A stretch of 64,000 nucleotides of DNA from Zoroaster sp. YZ-2022 (taxonomy: Eukaryota; Echinodermata; Asteroidea; Forcipulatida; Zoroasteridae): assembly GCA_029582265.1 (NCBI GenBank), contig CM055817.1, forward strand, positions 27,150,258-27,214,257, given 5' to 3'. The position numbers and the translations under genes are program-made. This document shows, piece by piece, positions 42,401 through 51,250 of the stretch. The first letter of the stretch is position 1. Every line of letters starts with the position of its first letter. The notes under the pieces are model-generated. The model made no database searches and had not been told where the DNA came from. It saw only the letters and a list, made by a program, of their open reading frames with translations.

Positions 42401-43799
42401 TGAACAGGGTCAGTGTTGAATATTCTATAATATTCCTCTTCTTAGTCATTGGAATCCTCGGACCTACACACTGGAAAGAGACTAAAATCTTTACCTCAAA
42501 TGCCAAATAATTCGGCATAGTTTCGCCCAACGGTGACCAATGATTATTTCAGTCCTAAATGCAAAACGTTTATGTATAATCTTAGCGCATGGTATATACC
42601 TGTGGTCCTCAAAAGTTACAAGGAGCACAGAACTGCTTCAGAAGACGATTTACCTTGAAATAGTCGGGTGCTTTTTTGACGATGACCGATGAATCTTTCT
42701 GAGAGGTTATTCTGAAAGTGAAGTTAGACTCCCCTCCGCTTAGTTCTTCCACAGTGCACTCGTTTTGGCAAAACTGTATGTATGAGAAGTTTTGACACAA
42801 GTCAAAGTGAACATAGACCGTGGAACGTTTTTGTATTATACTTAGATCAAGACAATTATATGTTTTGAAAACATTTCATGAAAACACACAATCGATCTTT
42901 ATTATAATGAATCATATCCATAAAGCATCCTACCCATAATATTATGTCATTAAGCCCACTCAAATAATTATGATTTTGTGTGGTACAATACACATTTTCC
43001 TTTGTTATGACACCGTGCAGGGTATTCATACCCGTTTTTTTTTAAAACATTTTTCTGCACTCGTACTCAACTCGCACCCATGAAATGAAAAGTACTCGAA
43101 TACAACTCCAAAGCACTCATACGTTTACTCTTACTCGTATTTGAGTGTATATGTTTGTACTCGTGCTAATGAAAAAGTACTCGACAACAAGCCTGACACA
43201 TTTTGTTTACTTTGAAATATTCGAAGCTGTGACACTAATTGAGATACACAAATATATGGAATAATTAATACTGTTGAGTGATGAGTGATGGAGCAATATC
43301 ATCACAATCAACAGGGCATGGAATCAGAGTGCTAGTTTTAGATTTAACTCAGTGACTGAAAATAATATCCCACATGACAAGGTCATATTACCGTCGCTGC
43401 TGCATAAATGAGCCAGTCATTTTCAGTCACTGTGTTCACCTTAACCAAGGACACCGATTCCATGCCCTGTTGAAAAGCTGCTCTGATCGTGACGATACCA
43501 GTGCCTCTTTAAAGATATTTCCCCTACGTGTGTAGTTAGGAAAAGTCAGAACATTTGAGCGTGATCAAGATTAAAGAGCACTTTAAAAATGCCTCCATTA
43601 TTATTATTATTATAATTGCCGGCGAGTTTTCTTTTCACACCCAACTTAGTATATTGCCTTCATGAAATAACTCGTTTGAGAAATTGATATGTATGAGTGG
43701 GTTTGAAGTTAGTACACCAACCTCATCACCTGCTGTCTTCTTCAGCCGTATCCAGTCTATATTGCACTCAGCTGTAGTTAATTCTCCATTGACTGCCAT
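36329..43799 (-). CDS. methylthioribose kinase-like gene, 8 exons, two frame breaks
   Basis: Eight minus-strand exons encode consecutive parts of an MtnK-family small-molecule kinase. Known MtnK phosphorylates 5-methylthioribose with ATP in methionine salvage, in the cytosol; activity here is inferred. Visible landmarks in order are the nucleotide loop SGGESNFTFRI, ATP-lysine region VIVKKAP, linker CVGPRIPMTKKR, VPKPIFCDEEMS, hinge VMEDLRD, catalytic loop LIHADFHTSSILI with its Asp, metal-binding IIDFEF, GPAAEDIG, and a C-terminal part ending IEYLF. Recovered length is about 365 residues; bacterial MtnK has about 400. Roughly 30 residues between exons 6 and 7 are unaccounted for. Exons 4 and 6 each need one extra base in a homopolymer to stay in frame. 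Splice phases otherwise agree. It is either a recent pseudogene or a gene with base-calling errors. Confidence 0.75.
36706..36804 (-). CDS. MtnK-like exon 7
   Basis: 99 bp, acceptor CTGTTTCGTATAG and donor GCGAAG|GTGAGTAT, a near-consensus site. It encodes ELYFDDAVEYLTEDQF followed by AETAGFTADWCE, which aligns with the FEEAIGFAGCE region of bacterial MtnK. Confidence 0.7.
37125..37440. repeat. 29-bp minisatellite in intron 6
   Basis: About 10-11 copies of a 29-bp unit containing CTGCATGCACATGGGTACCC followed by an ACTCACCCC or AGTCACCCC tail. The first and last copies are degenerate. It is open in two plus-strand frames because the unit lacks stops; I do not read it as coding. Confidence 0.95.
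37500..37618 (-). CDS. MtnK-like exon 6 (metal-binding motif), one-base deletion
   Basis: Acceptor TAAATTTTCAG, then IIDFEFSTL, the counterpart of VIDPEFAFYGP with the metal-binding Asp. The frame next reads to a TAG at 37559-37561. One extra G in GTTGGCCCGG would give GPAAEDIGHLLANYI, matching GPIGFDVGQFIANLF in the family. The 3' boundary is not clear: a CAG|GTATTT donor near 37459 lies beyond an in-frame stop, so the end given here is approximate. Confidence 0.65.
37977..38654. mobile_element. hAT-type nonautonomous transposon, 678 bp, in intron 5
   Basis: Ends are CAGTGGCGCACCCAGG and the complement CTTGGGTGCGCCACTG, flanked by a perfect 8-bp target duplication GAATTGAA (37969-37976 and 38655-38662). 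An 8-bp duplication with CA(G)-type ends is the hAT signature. No transposase frame is present. A second hAT-type element is nested at 38413-38620. Confidence 0.85.
38413..38620. mobile_element. short hAT-type MITE nested in the 678-bp element
   Basis: 208 bp bounded by CAGCGGCGTAGCCA and the complement TGGCTACGCTGCTG, with C-rich sub-ends and AAAAATCCCGATAGTGCCCC inside. The same family lies inverted at 39791-39968. Flanks are C-rich (CGATCCCC / GAGCCCCC), so the duplication is only approximate. Confidence 0.7.
38794..39025 (-). CDS. MtnK-like exon 5 (catalytic loop)
   Basis: 232 bp, acceptor TTATTATTAAAG and donor GCAAAG|GTATCA. It encodes HDPLQQLISYYIFEEIS, aligned with the NPELCDITERLVFTDPF segment of bacterial MtnK, and then the catalytic loop CLIHADFHTSSILIKG (HGDLHTGSI in the family), with the catalytic Asp preserved. 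It ends in phase 0 just before the metal-binding motif of exon 6. Confidence 0.8.
39100..39240 (-). mobile_element. Penelope-like element remnant with hammerhead-like motif
   Basis: On the minus strand, CCTGAGGACGATCAGAGCAT followed by ACTGATCGAAACGTCGAGTT gives a CTGAnGA box, a 6-7 bp hairpin and a GAAA box (39190-39219). This is the arrangement seen near Penelope-like retroelement ends, which are known to carry hammerhead ribozymes. Pairing is one base out of the ideal hammerhead register, so catalysis is doubtful. The adjoining ACTACTCAATTGAGA and TGGTGTCACCGCAA segments recur at the edge of the 64-bp array. Confidence 0.4.
39375..39550 (+). mobile_element. LINE 3' tail with (GGTTAT)n end
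   Basis: The segment ATTTCTTGTTTACTGTAAAG, then GCGCCTTGAGCACTTCTTGG and TGGATATGTGCGCATTATAA, is nearly identical to 61560-61685. It ends in six copies of GGTTAT instead of ATT. Only the 3' untranslated part is present. Confidence 0.65.
39551..39640. repeat. AT-rich tandem repeat (TTACATTTGTAATTATTA type)
   Basis: Four imperfect copies of an 18-24 bp unit built from TTACATTTGTAATTA directly follow the GGTTAT tract. Confidence 0.7.
39791..39968. mobile_element. short hAT-type MITE, inverted copy of 38413-38620
   Basis: Bounded by CAGCGGCGTAACCAGG and the complement GGCTACGCTGCTG. The interior GGGGGCACTATCGGGATTTT is the complement of the nested copy's core. GTGTGG occurs next to both ends as a possible partial target duplication. 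Confidence 0.65.
40382..41655. repeat. 64-bp tandem array, about 20 copies, in intron 4
   Basis: The unit is TAAGATTTGTAGCTTTGCAT, GGTGAAAAGGATAAGTAAAG, then ACTGTTTGCGGTGACACC with a short ATGTAG/GTGTAG end; 64 bp in most copies, 61 bp where GTAG is lost and 68 bp where CGAT is inserted. The CGAT and GTAG variants recur in the same order about 250 bp apart, which suggests multi-unit duplication. Because 64 is not a multiple of three and the unit has no minus-strand stops, all three minus frames stay open for hundreds of codons. These frames have no other protein feature and I do not call them genes. Confidence 0.97.
41826..41996 (-). CDS. MtnK-like exon 4, one-base deletion
   Basis: Acceptor TTGTTCTAAG, donor ACAAA|GTAAGG. 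It opens (H)VMEDLRDYGVLRQLL, the hinge region of MtnK, and continues GIKDVARYIAKLHRSTHK. The frame then hits TGA in CACAAAACAATGTGA. Adding one A to the four-A run restores a frame running NVTEARHREMIELTK into the donor in phase 2, exactly the phase exon 5 needs. The 171-bp exon is thus one base short of the expected 172. Confidence 0.7.
42341..42470 (-). CDS. MtnK-like exon 3
   Basis: 130 bp, acceptor TCTCTTTCCAG and donor TATC|GTGAGTAT. It begins CVGPRIPMTKKRNIIEY, equivalent to the VVGESWPLT...IE segment of bacterial MtnK, and continues to APGSVPKPIFCDEEMSY, equivalent to HLVPRVFYSDTEMA. It ends in phase 1, which exon 4 completes. Confidence 0.8.
42654..42773 (-). CDS. MtnK-like exon 2 (nucleotide-binding loop and lysine)
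   Basis: 120 bp, phase 0 at both ends, acceptor CATACATACAG and donor AAG|GTAAATC. It encodes 40 residues including SGGESNFTFRI, corresponding to the DGNLNYVF loop of bacterial MtnK, and VIVKKAP, which holds the ATP-contacting lysine. Confidence 0.75.
43288..43514. mobile_element. short palindromic MITE, copy 2
   Basis: Same family as 35296-35483: CAGGGCATGGAATC in each inverted arm, AATATCATCACAATCA at one end and GATCGTGACGATACC at the other, with TGCTAGTTTTAGATT and CAGTCATTTTCAGTCA inside. It lies about 220 bp 5' of the MtnK-like exon 2 to exon 1 region, within intron 1. Confidence 0.7.
43722..43799 (-). CDS. MtnK-like exon 1 (start codon)
   Basis: ATG at 43797-43799 opens a frame beginning MAVNGELTTAECNIDWIRL and ends at a GAG|GTTGGT donor in phase 0, matching the phase of exon 2. 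An alternative GCAG|GTGATG donor nine bases earlier would be phase 1 and would not fit. The N-terminal region is poorly conserved in this family, so the exon rests mainly on frame, donor and distance. Confidence 0.55.
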
Positions 43800-44352
43800 G
43801 TTTTTCAACTAAACAACTGACAGTATTGATCATTGTGAAAATCAGGTAAAAAGGAAATATATTATACAAAAGTTCACACATCTAATAAAATTCAAAGTTC
43901 GAGAACTTTGAACCTAGATTTAATCAGATGGCAAATTTGAGAATCACTAGTTACTCGGGTAGGGTAAATGATACTGAGATTTGACCCATGATTAACCCAT
44001 TAAAGCAGAGGTACCCAACTTGTTTTAAATCGAGGGCCGAATTTAGGTTGTAATTGACAAAAGGATTAACCCTTTCAAGGCCTACATTGACACCCCTAAA
44101 ATACCACCCCATAATAGACCGATTTTGAAATCTTGTACCGTTCTTTCCCTAATATAATTTCTCCTTTATGAGATGATCAAGGATAGATCCCCACCCCTCC
44201 CCCACCCCTGCTCACGCGTCGTAGTTTAACATTTGTTACTACATTTGAGTGGGTTACCACTATTATAGCCTTGTATTAGATATTGTGTGTATCAATACGT
44301 GTGTATCATCTAAACAACAGGTTTTCTTTTCTAAACCGATATAGTCATTTTC
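43800..44352. other. upstream flank of the MtnK-like gene
   Basis: This would hold the promoter and 5' untranslated region. I see no TATA box or initiator I would defend. Confidence 0.35.
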
Positions 44353-44428
44353 TTTGTTTGTTTGTCTGTCTGTACTGTCTGTCGGTCTGTCTGTCTGTCT
44401 GTCGGGCGGTCTGTCTGTCTGTCTGCAT
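44353..44428. repeat. (CTGT)n microsatellite
   Basis: Interrupted CTGT/TTTG tetranucleotide repeats with two GTCGG interruptions. Confidence 0.9.
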
Positions 44429-44876
44429 TTAATCCCTCAGCGGAACTATGGACGACGTATGGACATGTCCATGCCAATGCTGTTACAAATGTTTTAGATA
44501 TTAACACATTCACTGAAATGTGTAATACAAAATTGGCCGAGATCGAATTCAAATATTCAGAATGAAGGCATTGAAATCAAAGCTTCTAAGTCCGAAGATC
44601 GTTAAGCCTGCAGACAGACAGGTGGGTAAATGCAAAATTGTTGGGGATTTCAAGGTGAATTTCGGTCCGGGACAAAATACATGTACTTTTAAGTATCTAG
44701 CGACACTTTCCAGCTGTTTGACTATTTGAAGGCAGAAACATGTATATCCGTATTGCGTTGTTTAGCTCTGATAACTAAACATTTCCGTGCCTTTCCATCA
44801 TTTTTTTAAATTTAGATGTTCTAACATGCAGTTAACTAACAAGTCACATATGTTAAGAGAATGGATTCTTGTTATA

Positions 44877-45283
44877 CTAAATACTAAATACTAAATACTA
44901 ACACTAAATACTAACACTAACACTAAATACTAACACTAACACTAAATACTAACACTAACACTAAATACTAACACTAACACTAAATACTAACACTAACACT
45001 AAATACTAACACTAACACTAAATACTAACACTAACACTAAATACTAACACTAACACTAAATACTAACACTAACACTAAATACTAACACTAAATACTAACA
45101 CTAAATACTAACACTAACACTAACACTAACACTAACACTAACACTAACACTAACACTAAATACTAACACTAACACTAACACTAACACTAACACTAACACT
45201 AACACTAACACTAACACTAACACTAATACTAATACTAATACTAATACTAATACTAATAATAATAATTAATAATACTAATAATA
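44877..45283. repeat. compound (CACTAA)n / 19-bp repeat
   Basis: It starts with ACTAAATACTAACACTAAC, a 19-bp unit made of ACTAAAT plus two ACTAAC-type hexamers, in about nine copies. It then passes to pure CACTAA, then TACTAA, then TAA triplets. The hexamer differs by one base from the CCCTAA telomere repeat. Confidence 0.93.
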
Positions 45284-45540
45284 GCAGCACGACGTGTAAC
45301 AGCAGCTGCGAAAACGGTCCGGAAAAACGTAGTTTTTCATCACTTTAGAGAGGAAAATCGTCAACCAAAATTCAACCTTATTCGAGGTAAGAAGTGTTAA
45401 AGTATATCCTTGACCAAACAATAATTAAAGACGAACAGAAGGGCTTGCAGGGTGGATTTTCACATCCACGGCAGCCGTAGAAAAATGGGTAGTCATACCC
45501 AAGCACACCCGGGCCTTCAGCGCCCAAACACGGTTCGATT
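45284..45540. other. no gene recognised
   Basis: Short unique stretch between the compound microsatellite and the LINE tail. A small perfect hairpin GAAAAAC-GTA-GTTTTTC lies near 45323. Confidence 0.4.
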
Positions 45541-45724
45541 CTACGCAAGGGATATAATAATAATAATAATAATAATAATAAAGATTTATAGCGCGCACAT
45601 ATCCACCCTGCTGGGCGCTCAAGGCGCGGAAACAAAGAAAAAACATGAATACAAACAATATACAATGATAGCATAGGGGAAAAAAATTAAATTATGTACC
45701 GAGATACGTGTACCTACAATGCAA

Positions 45725-47543
45725 TTACAAATATACATCATCTTTGAAGAGTTGTGACATAAGATGAGTTTTAAGCATCGACTTAAATCTGGTTATACTA
45801 TGACAAGATTTGAGTTTAGTTGGAAGATGATTCCAGAGTCTCGGAGCTGCGACAGAAAACGACCTATCACCCCAGTTCCGTTTTGAAGTTGGTTCCTTTA
45901 GGAGTGACATGTTGCTGGAGCGCAAATTGCGTGATGGAGTGTAGACTTTAAGCAGTTCAGAAATATAAATTGGAGCAATGTTATTGAAAGATTTGTGAAC
46001 AATTAGCATAAGTTTAAAACAATTCTCTGTGAAACAGGAAGCCAGTGCAGTTCTTTCAAGATTGGGTGATATGGCATGACTTTCTGGACAAAGTCACAAC
46101 ACGAGCTGCTGTGTTTTGTATGTGCTGAAGACGAGATATTTGATTCTGCGGGAGACCGTAAAGGAGAGCATTCCCGTTATCGAGCCTTGATGTGACAAAC
46201 GCATGTATAATTTGTTCAGCAGCACTTTTATTCAATTATTTCCTAATTCGGCTTATATTTCTGATATGAAATGATGATATGCGAACAATGTTGGAGATAT
46301 GTGGTTTTAAAGTCATTGTCGAGTCAAATATAACACCCAAATTACGTGCATGTAATGAGGGGGTTATCTGCGAGTCACCAATTGTAATAAATGGAAGAGA
46401 AACTTTAGACAATTGCTGACGTGATCCAAATAGAACAAATTCTGTTTTTTCATCGTTCAATTTCAGGAAATTTTGTCTCATCCAACTTCGAATCTCTTGA
46501 ATACATTTCTCCAGTGTTTTAATGCAGGAATCAGCAGGTTCTTGAGAAGATTTAAAAGTAATCTAAAGCTGCGTGTCATCAGCGTAAACATGGTAATTTA
46601 AATTATACTTCAAAATGATATCACGAACTGGAAAGGTATAAACAGTAAACCACTGTGGGCCGAGCACAGAACCTTGGGGTACAGAATAGTCAAGAATAAC
46701 AGGCTCGGAGATAGCGTTACCAATACAAACATGCTGAGGCCTATTTAAAAGGTAGGACTTACACCAATCCAGGGCTGTGTCATGTATTCCAAGATGATAT
46801 TGAAGGCGGGAGAGAAGGATTTTATGATCGACCGTGTCAAAAGCGGCGCTTAAGTCTAACAAAACTAATGCAGTGATTTTTCCCTCATCCATGGCAGATA
46901 AAATGTCATTGTTGACGCGAAGAAGAGCAGTTTCCGTTCCATGAAATGGTTTGTAGGCTGACTGAAATGTGTCCGACAGGTTATTAGCACGAACGTTAAG
47001 CCGTAGGTCCCGTGTACTAGATTAAGTAATGCACGTAAAAGAACCCAGAACACTTATCGTGGAAGTGTAAAGGGGTTTACCCCGGTGTTTCTGGTTCACA
47101 TTGCAAGCGCCCTTGTTTACAGGTTTCCTCAGGCTTTCGAGCTTACAGTGCTTAAGTGCGCTTTTCTGAGGCATCCCTTGGTTTCATTACCAGAAATGAT
47201 TAATAATAATAAATAATAATAATAATAATAACATGGTCAGAGATCCGTGATGAAACAACTCGCTCGATTGTTTTTCCAAGGTACTTTAAATTGGTCGGTA
47301 AATTTTGAAAACATCCTTGTCCAAATTGGGTTTCTTTAGGAGTGGTTTAACATGAGCAACCTTCTGGCTATTAGGGAAACAACCGGAAGAAAGAGATCTG
47401 TTTACAATAATTGTGATATACTTAGCAAACACATCAATATTTTGTTTTATTAGCGAAGTTGGCACTGGATCAAGTTCACATGATTTTGATGGCGATTTCA
47501 TGATGATTAATATTCTTGATCTCCGTAACACTAGTAGGCTCAA
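45725..47543 (-). pseudogene. LINE reverse transcriptase half, broken
   Basis: Pieces in several frames read, in order, KSCELDPVPTSLIK (47286-47543), SDTFQSAYKPFHGTETALL and LDLSAAFDTVDH with motif A Asp, SVPQGSVLGP, YADDTQL with the catalytic Asp pair (46563-46980), then LNDEKTEFVLFG (46236-46481), and the C-terminal NWGDRSFSVAAPRLWNHLP (45725-46009). These are the reverse-transcriptase motifs of CR1/L2-group LINEs. Frame breaks lie near 47545, 46565 and 46010-46235, and a retroposon splits the domain at 46995-47230. Confidence 0.88.
46995..47230 (+). mobile_element. 5'-truncated SINE-like insertion with (TAA)n tail
   Basis: The LINE reading SRISDHV...NNLSDTFQSAY is interrupted by 236 bp ending in a TAA-rich tail. 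The insert includes AATGCACGTAAAAGAACCCA and GGTTTACCCCGGTGTTTCTG; the GCACGTAAAAGAACCCA block is a recurrent SINE-body motif in animal genomes as I recall it. No tRNA boxes remain, so it is 5'-truncated. Confidence 0.55.
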
Positions 47544-47554
47544 ACATGGACAGT

Positions 47555-49366
47555 CTACATTGTAGATCCTTGCGTGTTGGTGTTTGTGATAGAATGGGAA
47601 AAGAACGACGAAATATTCTCAATTTTTGTGACAAAAAAGTTTGAAAAAGCATTTGCGAGGTCCTGGTCGGAGTGTGTAGATGGAAGCACTGGAGCTTTGG
47701 GTTTATGAAGCAGCTTTTCAACAATGTTAAAGAGTTTTTTCTGATCACCAGAGGTATCTTTCACAAGAGATGAGTAGTGAGTTATTTTTGCCTGGTTAAT
47801 CATGTTCTTCACAATATCACGTTGGTTACAGTATTCTTGCCGACGTACTCCAAGTTTCCCATTGTCACGCCATCTTCGCTCAAGCTGACGGCGGATTTTC
47901 CTTGCAGCACGGATATCATCATTGAACCAGGGGGATTCAGATTGTAGTTTAACAGTTCGAATTTTTTGCGGAGCATGATCATCCAAGATGTTACGGATAG
48001 TAGATTCAAATAGACTGACACAAGAATCCAGCTCACCATCTTCAAGGTTTACATTTTCCAGTTGAGATTCAACATCATGACATAAATCTTTAATATTTAC
48101 TTTTTTCCAGTGACGAGTAGTTACAGAAATGGTAGGTATGAGAGGTTTTTTAAGGTTCAAATTTACCATGATTGCATAATGATCAGATAATCCAGGATGA
48201 ATAGTTATATTCGTGATAAGAGGTGAAGTATTTTCACGCGTTATCATGAGGTCAAGACAGTGACCATACCGATGAGTGGGTGCTGTGATGTGCTGTATAA
48301 GTCCATGAGCAGAGAGCAGATCTTTAAACTGATTTGCATAATTGTTTGAAATTATGTCCATATGAATGTTAAAATCGCCGGTTAAAATAATGTCAGATGG
48401 GTGTAAGAGATAATCGACAATTAATTTTTCAAATTCCTGCAGAAAACTGGAGAAGTTTACATGTTTACCATCAACATCCCTTTCTGGTCGATAAATATTA
48501 ACAAGGCGAACAGATCTAGAGTTGCACGTTACCTCAGCATGCCGAGATTCAAATGTTAGGTAGTCAATGTTAACACTTTTCATGCTGACAGATAAACTGG
48601 ACCTAAAGAGTAGTGCAACCCCTCCACCGGTCTTTATTGGTCTGGGGATATGATGGAGAGAGTAGCCAGCAGGAGTACACTCACGGGGTAGCAAATCATC
48701 ATCAGGTTTAAACCATGTCTCGGTTATGGCAACAAGATCCAAATTGTTTTGAAGTACAAAGTCAACAAATTCATCCAATTTGTTACATATGGATTGAGTA
48801 TTTAAGACACAGAGCTGAAGTTTAGACTCATCGTGAACATTTGGAGTTGAAGTTATGCCAATGTCGCTTGTTGATGTGGTTGAGTTCACTGCGGGGGGTT
48901 GGTAAGGCTGGAGTGCAAGTTGTGTAAGTCTGTCCATTCTACGGCGACCAGCTTTTTTACCTCTATGTGTGCGGCGGTATGTTTGGGGTTGATTAGCAAG
49001 TATTCCAAGACAGTTCAATTGACTCAATGATGAATAAGATAAAGCTACATCAGTACATGGAGCATTGCGAAGATTGAGTAGTTCATTGCGGCTGTAGGAA
49101 ATTTTATGGAGCTGAGTGGCGTTTGTGGGTGTGTTGATCAGTGTTTCAGGTCCAGGGTTTGGGTTTATGTCACCAGAAATTAAGAGTTCCAGGTGAAAGG
49201 AGGCAGATGAATTATCATAGTATGATATAGGACGTCTCAAGAATTTAAGATGGCGGATTTTAGTTGAACAATCTGTAGGTTGCATCTTGTAGCCATCTAC
49301 TAATGAGTCATTGAGACACAATGGTCTGGATAGCAGGAGTAGAATAAACAGGATGTAGACCTCCAT
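47555..49366 (-). CDS. LINE protein N-terminal half: 2A-like motif and APE endonuclease
   Basis: 603 codons open. Residues 1-19 are hydrophobic (MEVYILFILLLLSRPLCLN), like a signal sequence. Residues 66-73 are DINPNPGP, a 2A-like ribosome-skipping motif, with the NPGP core intact; the canonical form is D(V/I)ExNPGP, so Asn replaces Glu. A basic stretch follows (RRTHRGKKAGRRR). The APE-type endonuclease covers about residues 180-390, with LCVLNTQSICNK, VAITETWF, GGGVALLFR, ILTGDFNIH and LSDHYAI supplying the expected Asn, Glu, Asp-Asn and Asp-His residues. The endonuclease nicks target DNA to prime reverse transcription. The start is the first ATG of a long frame and gives the signal-like N-terminus. 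The frame is lost just before the reverse transcriptase. Confidence 0.9.
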   Translation of the reverse strand: MEVYILFILLLLSRPLCLNDSLVDGYKMQPTDCSTKIRHLKFLRRPISYYDNSSASFHLELLISGDINPNPGPETLINTPTNATQLHKISYSRNELLNLRNAPCTDVALSYSSLSQLNCLGILANQPQTYRRTHRGKKAGRRRMDRLTQLALQPYQPPAVNSTTSTSDIGITSTPNVHDESKLQLCVLNTQSICNKLDEFVDFVLQNNLDLVAITETWFKPDDDLLPRECTPAGYSLHHIPRPIKTGGGVALLFRSSLSVSMKSVNIDYLTFESRHAEVTCNSRSVRLVNIYRPERDVDGKHVNFSSFLQEFEKLIVDYLLHPSDIILTGDFNIHMDIISNNYANQFKDLLSAHGLIQHITAPTHRYGHCLDLMITRENTSPLITNITIHPGLSDHYAIMVNLNLKKPLIPTISVTTRHWKKVNIKDLCHDVESQLENVNLEDGELDSCVSLFESTIRNILDDHAPQKIRTVKLQSESPWFNDDIRAARKIRRQLERRWRDNGKLGVRRQEYCNQRDIVKNMINQAKITHYSSLVKDTSGDQKKLFNIVEKLLHKPKAPVLPSTHSDQDLANAFSNFFVTKIENISSFFSHSITNTNTQGSTM

Positions 49367-49729
49367 TGTCTGATCACAAAGTTATTGATCCAAACAAAAG
49401 GCTTGTGGTCAAGCTACAGGTTATAATCTCTAGCTACAGGTTATAATCTAAATCAGAGTTGACTGCACAAATTAAATGAAGATCCAAAATGTGTATACAC
49501 TCAACAGTAAAAAATGTCTGCACAGACAGACAAAAAAACAACAGTTTTTCACTTATTATAAGAAAACAAATGTACAAATACTCACATAAAACGTCCAGTA
49601 GATTCCAGGTGTAATAAGAAATCCACTAGTATAAAAATTAAGACAAACTTGTAGCTACAAAACACTTATACTTAGCACAAAAACTGGAGAAATCGAGCTG
49701 TTATGAGTGGCTGCTTGTAAGGCGCTCAG

Positions 49730-51209
49730 TCACTGCCCGAGGAAGTATTGAGCCCGAGGAAGTATACGCCATAGGAAAGCAACTCCATTCTTTGAAGAAA
49801 ACAAAGTGCATAGCCCAATTGAACAGAGGCTGGTATAACGTAACACTACGGATGAAAGAGAATGCGAATTAATAGCTACAAAGGGCATAACAATGAATGG
49901 ACAGCTACTGGAGTGTGAAAGAGCCAACATAATGAATTCTACTGTGGTTTATGCAAAGGTACCATACGAAATGAGCGATAACGTGGTGGTAAACGCGCTC
50001 ATGCAATACGGAACAGTTGAAAACGTGCGAAGACAATACCACACCTTCGACAAAGAAGTAGAAAATGGAGTAAGAAGCCTTCTCATAAAAGACATTAAAA
50101 AACCCATTCCCAGCTTTATTAAAATCGGAGCTTTCAATATACCCGTTAACAACAGAAGACGTGTCGCATTTGCCAAAGCTCCAATCATATAGCGCCGAAC
50201 TGCGATCTCAGAGGGAGATGTTTTATCTGTGGAAGCCGCGCCCACAGGGCCAGAGACCACAACGATGACAGCGAGAGCAGAGATGAAGAAGGGGACGATA
50301 TAGAGGAAGAGGGAGAACAACCAACCCCAATTATAATACTACACGAAGACAAGGAAAACAAAAATGACCACGAAAACGAAAGCGACGCATCGGATAGTAT
50401 GGAGATAGCACAACAATCGCACCACAAACAAGATATTAACAAAGAGGAGACACTAAAGAACAAAGAAGCAAAACAGCCGAATGGACAGAACAAAGAACAA
50501 CAGGCGAAAAAACAAAAAGAGAACCAAGGGAAGATATCACAAAAGAAAGAAAACACCACCAAAATGTCATGGGCAGAAATGACAGATCAGCAGCAGAAGG
50601 AGAAGGAAACCAAACAAAGAGAGGGTGAAGAAAAGACAAAGAGAACCGAAGAAAAGACGAGGAAAACTGGAAAGAAGTACTCTAAACAACCAACAGACAA
50701 GCAGAAAACGGATATGGCTGTAAACCAACAGAAAGAACACCCAACAGAAACGCCGATCAACAAACCAGCAGGGAAGCAATCGGCTGAAAAACAAACAAAT
50801 CAGAACGCGACGAAGCCAGCAGATGAACAAAGAGAAAATAGAAATGGACAAATTTCGAAGCATCAGGAATGCGTGGATGACGATACTATGTGCGCACGCA
50901 AAAGAAAAATAGAAACCAGGAACAATCGGGAAGAGAGCGACGAATACACCCCCGGGAGAAGGGGTCTCGGAAGAAGAAGAAGAAGAAGAAGAAGAAATGA
51001 TATCAGAAGACGAATATACGCCAAGACAAGAAGAACCGAGAAACGAAGAAGACTATGAAGATTTGGTTCCCTATAACAGACATGGGGTACAGCGTTTTAG
51101 AAAGAAAAGAGGGGCAGGGGCTATGGCCCAGTCGAGAAGAAACCCGTATCCTGCTAAACCGCCGAACACAACAAAAGGAAGAGGAAGAGGAAGACGCGAG
51201 GATATTTAA
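49730..51209 (+). pseudogene. Tx1-group ORF1 protein, broken
   Basis: ORF1 proteins bind the element's RNA. The pieces read EEVYAIGKQLHSLKKTKC (frame lost at ENAN-stop near 49871), then MNGQLLECERANIMNSTVV with VPYEMSDNVVVNALMQYGTV, an RRM-like segment (49893-50192). After another frame change comes RCFICGSRAHRARDHNDD, a CX2CX4HX4H zinc knuckle with His where Cys is usual. A long Lys/Gln/Glu-rich tail follows (to about 50960). A third change inside a GAA microsatellite leads to DEYTPRQEEPRNEEDYEDL and a basic RGRGRREDI end at 51209. Confidence 0.8.
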
Positions 51210-51250
51210 TGAATTGTTTGTAAAATAATATTAAACTCCACCAACGTATA

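Larger units (their letters stand above)
45541..49690 (-). mobile_element. CR1/L2-group non-LTR retrotransposon, near full length
   Basis: A single long coding region (endonuclease, then reverse transcriptase) reads from about 49366 to 45725. It is followed by a 3' end with GCGCCTTGAGC, GGTGGATATGTGCGCGC and an ATT-repeat tail (45555-45583 on the plus strand). The 5' untranslated region probably reaches about 49690, where it meets the oppositely oriented Tx1-group LINE. A plus-strand retroposon (46995-47230) and several frame breaks interrupt the reverse transcriptase, so the copy is dead. Confidence 0.9.
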
